The notes beneath the pieces are model-generated. The model had not been told where the DNA came from and did not search any database. It worked only from the letters and a program-made list of their open reading frames with translations. 10,420 nt of DNA from VFKU01 sp038916785 (GTDB lineage Bacteria; Hydrogenedentota; Hydrogenedentia; Hydrogenedentales; GCA-2746185), in assembly GCA_038916785.1 (NCBI GenBank), contig JBCLBO010000099.1:1-10420 (forward strand), in the 5' to 3' direction. Positions within the stretch are counted from its first letter, which is position 1. The number at the start of each line of letters is the position of its first letter. The translations under genes were made by a program, and so were the position numbers. Positions 6,282 to 10,420 of the stretch are shown piece by piece.

Positions 6282-7754
6282 TTATTCGCGATACTCTTCG
6301 GCCAATCGGCGGACGATGTTTGTGGTCGAGCGGCCTTCGACTCCGGGGATGATAGCGATGCGTCCGCCGTAACTTTCCACGAGCCGGCGCTCGTCCTGGT
6401 TGATGGTGTCGAGGGTGTAGTCGCCGCCCTTGACGTAGATATCCGGGCGGAGTGTCTCGATCGCGCCGAGCGGCGAGATTTCGTCGAACACGGTCACGAA
6501 ACCTACCGCGCTGAACGCGGACATGATCAGCGCGCGCTCGTCCTGCGGCACGATCGGGCGCTCGGGGCCTTTTAACGCACGCACCGAGGCGTCGCTGTTC
6601 AGGCCGACGACGAGGACGTCGCCCTCGCGCGCGGCGCGCTCGAGATAGAGCACGTGGCCGGCGTGGATAATGTCGAAGCAGCCGTTGGTCCAGACGATGC
6701 GCTTGCCGGTGCGTCGAAGCGCATCGAGGACGCGGCGCAATTCTCCCAGGGGGACGGCCTTGCCCGATGGGTTCCCGCCTTCGGCCAGTCGTAATACTTC
6801 GTCGCGGCTTACCGTGACGACGCCGGGCCGGCCGACCGAAACCGCGGCGGCAGCGTTGCCGATGTAGGCGGCCTCTTCGAGCGATGCGCCCGCGAGGAGG
6901 GCCAATGTGACTGCGGCGGTGACGGTGTCACCGGCGCCGGTCACGTCCACGACGCGCGGGGCCATCGCGGGCCGCGTGAACGACCCCGCCTTGCTGAATC
7001 CGGTTATGCCGCGCTCGCCGCGGGTGATGAGTCCGGCGTCGAGCACGCCGAGCAATAGCCGGCCCGCCTTCGTTAGGCCCTCCGGAGTGCTCGTATCGAC
7101 GCCGAAGGCCTGGCCGAGTTCGCCATCGTTCGGCACGGCGACACCGAAACCGTTGAAGCGATGGATGCGTCCGCGGGAGTCGCCGACGGTGAGGATATTC
7201 TTGCGCCGCCCGATTTCGGCGACGCAGGCGAGCACGCCCGCGCTGGCGACGGAACCGACTTGATCGACGACCACGATCGCATCGGCGTTTTCGGCGGCCT
7301 TCTCGATTGCGCGAATGACTTCGCGTTCGATCTCGCCGGAGATGGGCGGCGGCGTGGGGGTGTCGGTGCGCAAGATTTCCTGCGGTACGCTGTGGGCCGC
7401 GTGGGCGGAGAATTTCCCGTAGGTGTTGGTCGGGCGCGCGGCGTCCACGACCAGGCCGCTCGCGTCCACGCCGAAGCGCGCGAATTCCGCGCGCAGAGTG
7501 CCCGCATTCGAGTCCGCGCCGACGACCCCGACCACGGAGGCCTGCGCGCCCAGCGAGGCGACGTTGCATGCGGCGTTGCCGGCGGCGCCGGGGTTGTAGC
7601 GGCGCTCCGCGATCTCGACGATCGGGACGGGACTCTCGAGGCTCACGCCGGTCATGAGACCGCGCACGACTTCATCGAGGTACACGTCCCCGACGACCAC
7701 GACGCGCTTGCGGTCGAAGTGGACGAAGAGTTCCTTGAGCCGTTCGGAAGTCAC
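6282..7754 (-). CDS. hldE: Bifunctional heptose 7-phosphate kinase / heptose 1-phosphate adenylyltransferase (HldE/RfaE type)
   Basis: In the known pathway HldE phosphorylates D-glycero-beta-D-manno-heptose 7-phosphate at C1 and, after GmhB, adenylates the 1-phosphate, giving the ADP-heptose precursor of LPS inner core. Both halves are fused here in 490 residues. The PfkB-type kinase (about 1-325) shows GAAGNAACNVASLGA (57-71), DSRGRIHRF (192-200), VPNDGEL (207-213) and the GAGD motif with the likely catalytic base Asp276. The cytidylyltransferase-type half (about 336-490) has TNGCFDIIHAGH (356-367, HxGH with His364 and His367), GLNSDASVRALKG, YVKGGDY and EGRSTTNI. The GTG start has an AGGGGGA site upstream. 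In the kinase half DQVGSVA stands where DYxKG is common, so the exact sugar substrate is less certain than the fold. No other heptose or LPS gene is in the window. It is the only minus-strand gene, convergent with folC and divergent from pgsA. Confidence 0.9.
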   Translation of the reverse strand: MTSERLKELFVHFDRKRVVVVGDVYLDEVVRGLMTGVSLESPVPIVEIAERRYNPGAAGNAACNVASLGAQASVVGVVGADSNAGTLRAEFARFGVDASGLVVDAARPTNTYGKFSAHAAHSVPQEILRTDTPTPPPISGEIEREVIRAIEKAAENADAIVVVDQVGSVASAGVLACVAEIGRRKNILTVGDSRGRIHRFNGFGVAVPNDGELGQAFGVDTSTPEGLTKAGRLLLGVLDAGLITRGERGITGFSKAGSFTRPAMAPRVVDVTGAGDTVTAAVTLALLAGASLEEAAYIGNAAAAVSVGRPGVVTVSRDEVLRLAEGGNPSGKAVPLGELRRVLDALRRTGKRIVWTNGCFDIIHAGHVLYLERAAREGDVLVVGLNSDASVRALKGPERPIVPQDERALIMSAFSAVGFVTVFDEISPLGAIETLRPDIYVKGGDYTLDTINQDERRLVESYGGRIAIIPGVEGRSTTNIVRRLAEEYRE

Positions 7755-7763
7755 GCGAATCCG

Positions 7764-7770
7764 TCCCCCT
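7764..7770 (-). promoter_or_regulatory. Ribosome binding site of hldE
   Basis: Read on the minus strand the site is AGGGGGA, ending nine bases before the GTG at 7754-7752. It decides in favour of this GTG start. Confidence 0.7.
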
Positions 7771-7793
7771 GCGCGCAGCCGCGCGAGGCACGA

Positions 7794-7799
7794 ATTGTA
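7794..7799 (-). promoter_or_regulatory. Possible -10 element for hldE
   Basis: Read on the minus strand the hexamer is TACAAT, one mismatch from TATAAT, about 40 bases upstream of the hldE start. I could not find a well-spaced -35 element: the nearest candidate, TTGCGC, lies only 14 bases away, which is short. It is therefore a weak call. Confidence 0.35.
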
Positions 7800-7828
7800 C
7801 GGAAGGCCGGGTCGCGCAATCCAGCTTA

Positions 7829-7858
7829 TTGAAGGGACTGGAGTTGCGCCGGTATACT
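7829..7858 (+). promoter_or_regulatory. Probable sigma-70 type promoter for pgsA-der-plsY
   Basis: TTGAAG (7829-7834) and TATACT (7853-7858) are separated by 18 bases, each close to the TTGACA and TATAAT consensus. A start site near 7865 would leave a leader of about 47 bases before pgsA. It lies in the only long intergenic region, where transcription diverges toward hldE, so a promoter is expected here. Confidence 0.6.
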
Positions 7859-7881
7859 ACTGGCTTCTGTGTCCGGCGCAG

Positions 7882-7902
7882 CCCGGATTTTAAATCCCCG
7901 GG
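7882..7902 (+). repeat. Inverted repeat in the pgsA leader
   Basis: GGATTT (7885-7890) and AAATCC (7892-7897) are inverted around a single T. An outer CCC (7882-7884) can pair with GGG (7900-7902), leaving a CC bulge. The right arm overlaps the GGGA (7900-7903) that is the only ribosome binding site candidate for pgsA. It may be a regulator-binding palindrome in DNA or a small hairpin in the mRNA leader; nothing here decides which. It is not followed by a T-run, so it is not a terminator. Confidence 0.5.
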
Positions 7903-7911
7903 ACGACAAGC

Positions 7912-8484
7912 ATGAACACCGCCAACGCCATTACTTTGGTGCGCCTCGCGCTGATTCCCGTCTTTATCGCGCTGCTGCTCAACTACCGGCCTGATGCGGG
8001 GATGGAAGGCGTGCGCGTCGCGGCGTTCATTGTGTTTGTGGCCGCGGCGATTTCCGACGGCGTTGATGGCTACATCGCGCGCCATTACAACCAGCGCACG
8101 CGAGTGGGCGCGGTGCTCGATCCGATGGCGGACAAGCTGCTGACCAATCTCTCATTTGTGTTCCTCGCGGCGCTGCCGTCCTTCGACACGCAGGTGCCGA
8201 AGTGGCTGCCGGTGATCGTGCTTGCTCGCGACATAACGATTGCCAGCGGATCTTTCATGCTCAACAAGTTCATGGGCCCGCTCCACGTCCGGCCGCGCAT
8301 TCTGGGCAAGGCGGCGACGGTGGCGCATAGCGTGGCGATCGCGGCGGTGGTGATTAACCTGCCTGGCGCGGAGCGGATTTTGATGATGACGGCGGCGATT
8401 TCGGTCCTGTCGCTCGCCGACTACCTGCTGCACGGCTACGAAGAAGCACTGCCCGGGCGGTCCGCAGAGACGAGCGCCGCCTGA
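7912..8484 (+). CDS. pgsA: CDP-alcohol phosphatidyltransferase, probable CDP-diacylglycerol-glycerol-3-phosphate 3-phosphatidyltransferase
   Basis: PgsA makes phosphatidylglycerol phosphate from CDP-diacylglycerol and glycerol 3-phosphate in the inner membrane, the first step to phosphatidylglycerol and cardiolipin. The 190-residue protein has several hydrophobic membrane segments, for example at about 12-24 and 36-47. The full CDP-alcohol phosphotransferase signature is present: Asp49, Asp52-Gly53, Ala56-Arg57, Gly66, Asp70 and Asp74 (D-x2-DG-x2-AR-x8-G-x3-D-x3-D). The N-terminal NxxNAITLVRLxLIPVF pattern is typical of PgsA rather than of phosphatidylserine synthase. The family has related enzymes, so substrate is inferred from N-terminal pattern and size. 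A GGGA site at 7900-7903 precedes the ATG. The stop overlaps the der start by one base (TGATG). Association with plsY two genes on agrees with a lipid role. Confidence 0.9.
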   Translation: MNTANAITLVRLALIPVFIALLLNYRPDAGMEGVRVAAFIVFVAAAISDGVDGYIARHYNQRTRVGAVLDPMADKLLTNLSFVFLAALPSFDTQVPKWLPVIVLARDITIASGSFMLNKFMGPLHVRPRILGKAATVAHSVAIAAVVINLPGAERILMMTAAISVLSLADYLLHGYEEALPGRSAETSAA

Positions 8485-9881
8485 TGACCGCGAAAAGGAA
8501 ACAACTGCCCCTGGTGGCGATCTGCGGCCGGCCCAACGTCGGCAAGTCGACGCTCTACAACCGGCTTACGGGCCGGCAGAGCGCGATCGTGCACTACGAG
8601 GAAGGCATCACACGCGATCGGCACTTCGGCACCGCGCAGTGGCACGGCCGGCGGTTCCGGGTCGTGGACACGGGCGGCATTGTGGAGTCGCCGATAGACC
8701 CGATCGTCCGCAAGATGCAGGAGCAGGTGCGCCTTGCGATGGCGGAGGCCTCCGTCGTGGTGTTTGTAGTGGACGGGCGGGCGCCGCTTACGCGGGTGGA
8801 CTTCGAACTGCGCGACGAACTGATTAAACTCGGCAAGCCGATCGTGCTGGCGGTGAACAAGCTGGACAACGAGCAGTTTGAGCCGCTGCGCCACGAGTGC
8901 CACGAGCTGGGCGTGGGCGAACCGATCGCCGTTTCATCGACGCATGGTCTCGGCGCGGACGCGCTGGCGGACGCGATTCTCGCGCATATGCCGAACGCTC
9001 CGGAAGTACCTGTCGTGCCGGAACCCGATCCGGACGCGGAGCCTGTTGAAGAGGAGGAGCGGCTGGTGCGCGTGGACGACGGCATCACGCGGGTGGCGGT
9101 CGTCGGCCGTCCGAACGCGGGCAAGTCGTCTTTCATCAACGCGCTGCTGGGTGAGGAGCGCACGATCGTGCACGAGACGCCGGGCACGACGCGCGACGCG
9201 ATCGACATTGAGTTCCGGTACAAGGAGCAGGAATATCTGCTGATTGACACGGCGGGCATGCGCAAGAAGGCGGGGATTCGCACGCCGGTCGAGTATTTCA
9301 GTGTGGCGCGGTCGCTGCGCGCGATTCGCCGGGCCGATGTCTGCCTTGTGCTGATCGACGGGAAGGAAGGCATCGGCGAGCAGGATCTCAAGATCGTCGA
9401 CTACGCCACGGAGCAGGGCACGCCGATGGCGCTGGTGTGGACCAAGTGGGACCTAGTCGAGCAGAAAGAGAAACGCTTCGCGGAGTTGAAGGAAGACATC
9501 GATCTCAAGGCGCCCTTCCTGCACTTTGTGCCGATGATCACGATCTCGAACGTCGCGCGGACGCGGCTCTTCAAGACGATCGAACTGGTCGATCAGCTGG
9601 CGGAGGCGGCGAAGAAACGCGTAGCGACGGGGCCGCTGAATACTTTCCTCGGGCGCATCAAGGATGAACACCAGCCACCGACGTTCAAGGGGCGCGTTCC
9701 GAAGATTCTCTACATGACGCAGGCGAGCGTGAAACCGACGGTGTTTGTGATGTTCGTTAACCAGCGCAAGCTGTTTCACTTTAGTTACCTGCGCTATATT
9801 GAGAACCGGCTCCGGGCGGAGTACGGCTTCGAGGGCGTGCCGATCAAGCTCGAACTGCGCGAGGGTAAGCCGGATTCATGA
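8484..9881 (+). CDS. der: Ribosome-associated GTPase Der (EngA), tandem GTPase domains
   Basis: Der is an essential GTPase that acts in late assembly of the 50S ribosomal subunit. The 465-residue protein has the unique layout of the family: GTPase domain 1 (about 10-170), an acidic linker rich in Glu, Asp and Pro (about 174-193), GTPase domain 2 (about 200-370) and a C-terminal KH-like domain. Domain 1 has GRPNVGKS (15-22), GITRDR, DTGG and NKLD. Domain 2 has GRPNAGKS (208-215), GTTRD and DTAGMRKK, the last highly diagnostic. In domain 2 the guanine-specificity motif is TKWD (320-323) instead of NKWD, and where SALxG is expected the sequence reads SNVAR. The KH region has the usual GPLNTFL, PKILYMTQ, PTFVMFVN-like and YLRYIENRLR segments. 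It overlaps pgsA by one base and plsY by four, so its level is tied to the lipid genes. Confidence 0.97.
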   Translation: MTAKRKQLPLVAICGRPNVGKSTLYNRLTGRQSAIVHYEEGITRDRHFGTAQWHGRRFRVVDTGGIVESPIDPIVRKMQEQVRLAMAEASVVVFVVDGRAPLTRVDFELRDELIKLGKPIVLAVNKLDNEQFEPLRHECHELGVGEPIAVSSTHGLGADALADAILAHMPNAPEVPVVPEPDPDAEPVEEEERLVRVDDGITRVAVVGRPNAGKSSFINALLGEERTIVHETPGTTRDAIDIEFRYKEQEYLLIDTAGMRKKAGIRTPVEYFSVARSLRAIRRADVCLVLIDGKEGIGEQDLKIVDYATEQGTPMALVWTKWDLVEQKEKRFAELKEDIDLKAPFLHFVPMITISNVARTRLFKTIELVDQLAEAAKKRVATGPLNTFLGRIKDEHQPPTFKGRVPKILYMTQASVKPTVFVMFVNQRKLFHFSYLRYIENRLRAEYGFEGVPIKLELREGKPDS

Positions 9882-10420
9882 TCGCGACCGCCGGGGCGGT
9901 GCTTCTTTCGTATGTGCTGGGCTCGGCGCCGACGGGCCTGTGGCTGGGGCTCTGGCTGCGCAAGGTCGATATTCGCGAGCACGGCAGCCGCAACATCGGC
10001 GCGACGAACGCGCTGCGCGTGCTCGGCAAGACGCTGGGCGCCGCCGCCCTTGCGGGCGACATGGCCAAGGGCGCGATCCCGGTGCTTGTTTTCGCGCGGA
10101 TGTCCGAGTGGAATTATGCGCCAATCGTTTGCGGACTCGCCGCGATCTGCGGGCATACCTTTTCGCTCTTTCTGAAATTCCACGGCGGCAAGGGCGTCGC
10201 GACGGGCGCGGGTGTGTTTTTCGGGTTGGCGCCCATTCCTACGGCGATCGCACTGGGCGTATTCGTCGCCGTGTTCGCCGCGACGCGTATGGTGAGCGCC
10301 GGCAGCATCCTGGGCGCGGTGACGATGGCCGTCACGGTGTATCTGTTTCCGATAGACCCTATCGTGCGCGGCGTCGCGGTGGCCGTGGCGGCGCTGATCG
10401 TGGTTCGGCACCGCGACAAT
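9878..10420 (+). CDS. plsY: Acyl-phosphate:glycerol-3-phosphate acyltransferase, 3' end outside window
   Basis: PlsY transfers the acyl group from acyl-phosphate (made by PlsX) to glycerol 3-phosphate, giving lysophosphatidic acid at the inner membrane. The frame is open from the ATG at 9878 through the last base, 181 codons; the family is about 200, so roughly the last 20 residues are missing. Visible motifs are GSAPTG in the first membrane segment, HGSRNIGATNALR (the family GSGNIGATN loop, with Arg for Gly), GDMAKG, and GHTFSLFLKFHGGKGVATG. Hydrophobic segments lie at the N terminus, around the GDMAKG motif and in the C-terminal third. The start codon overlaps the der stop as ATGA; a GAGG at 9861-9864 lies 13 bases upstream, rather far, so coupling to der translation is likely. 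der-plsY is a common pair in bacteria, often followed by gpsA. Confidence 0.95.
   Translation, partial: MIATAGAVLLSYVLGSAPTGLWLGLWLRKVDIREHGSRNIGATNALRVLGKTLGAAALAGDMAKGAIPVLVFARMSEWNYAPIVCGLAAICGHTFSLFLKFHGGKGVATGAGVFFGLAPIPTAIALGVFVAVFAATRMVSAGSILGAVTMAVTVYLFPIDPIVRGVAVAVAALIVVRHRDN

Noticed and set aside
7161..7832. 223-codon plus-strand frame antisense to hldE
   Set aside because: hldE on the minus strand has complete kinase and adenylyltransferase motifs; the opposite frame has none.
9794..10411. 205-codon minus-strand frame at the window end
   Set aside because: The plus strand holds plsY, which is open to the window edge with all its motifs. The minus frame is an Arg/His-rich shadow.
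1..10420. A previously undescribed defence, secretion or biosynthetic system
   Set aside because: Every long coding region has a recognised housekeeping family except the DUF164-type gene, which is itself a widespread known family. Composition looks even across the window, and no transposase, integrase, tRNA or attachment repeat is visible.

Overview
The window is a gene-dense, GC-rich stretch of bacterial chromosome made of housekeeping genes, nearly all read left to right. I see no mobile element, phage gene, CRISPR array, tRNA or rRNA, and no clearly new multi-gene system. The bifunctional heptose-phosphate kinase/adenylyltransferase (HldE type) points to a Gram-negative, LPS-bearing cell. 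GTG starts, high GC at third codon positions and some divergent motifs would fit a lineage outside the well-studied Proteobacteria, such as a Planctomycetes-like or Hydrogenedentes-like group. That placement is a guess and cannot be settled from this sequence alone.

Region 1 (1-3287): the end of prs (PRPP synthetase), then rplY/ctc (ribosomal protein L25), pth (peptidyl-tRNA hydrolase), ilvN (acetolactate synthase small subunit) and ilvC (ketol-acid reductoisomerase). Gaps run from a 4-base overlap to 26 bases, so this is probably one transcript. It ends in a strong intrinsic terminator at 3292-3323. The block joins nucleotide precursor supply, translation and branched-chain amino-acid synthesis.

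Region 2 (3352-6245): a coiled-coil/zinc-ribbon protein (DUF164 type), accD (acetyl-CoA carboxylase beta subunit) and folC (folylpolyglutamate/dihydrofolate synthase), packed with gaps of 1 and 22 bases.

Region 3 (6282-7754, minus strand): hldE alone, convergent with folC. A 157-base divergent promoter region (7755-7911) separates it from the next block.

Region 4 (7912 to window end): pgsA (phosphatidylglycerophosphate synthase family), der (double-GTPase ribosome assembly factor) and plsY (acyl-phosphate glycerol-3-phosphate acyltransferase, cut by the window end). They are joined by 1-base and 4-base start/stop overlaps. With accD in region 2 they supply membrane lipid synthesis: AccD for malonyl-CoA, PlsY for lysophosphatidate, PgsA for phosphatidylglycerophosphate.

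The points most worth a second look are the non-canonical G4/G5 motifs in the second GTPase domain of Der, an atypical NADPH-specificity loop in IlvC, unusual motifs in the HldE kinase half, an ilvN without its catalytic partner, and a hairpin over the pgsA ribosome binding site.
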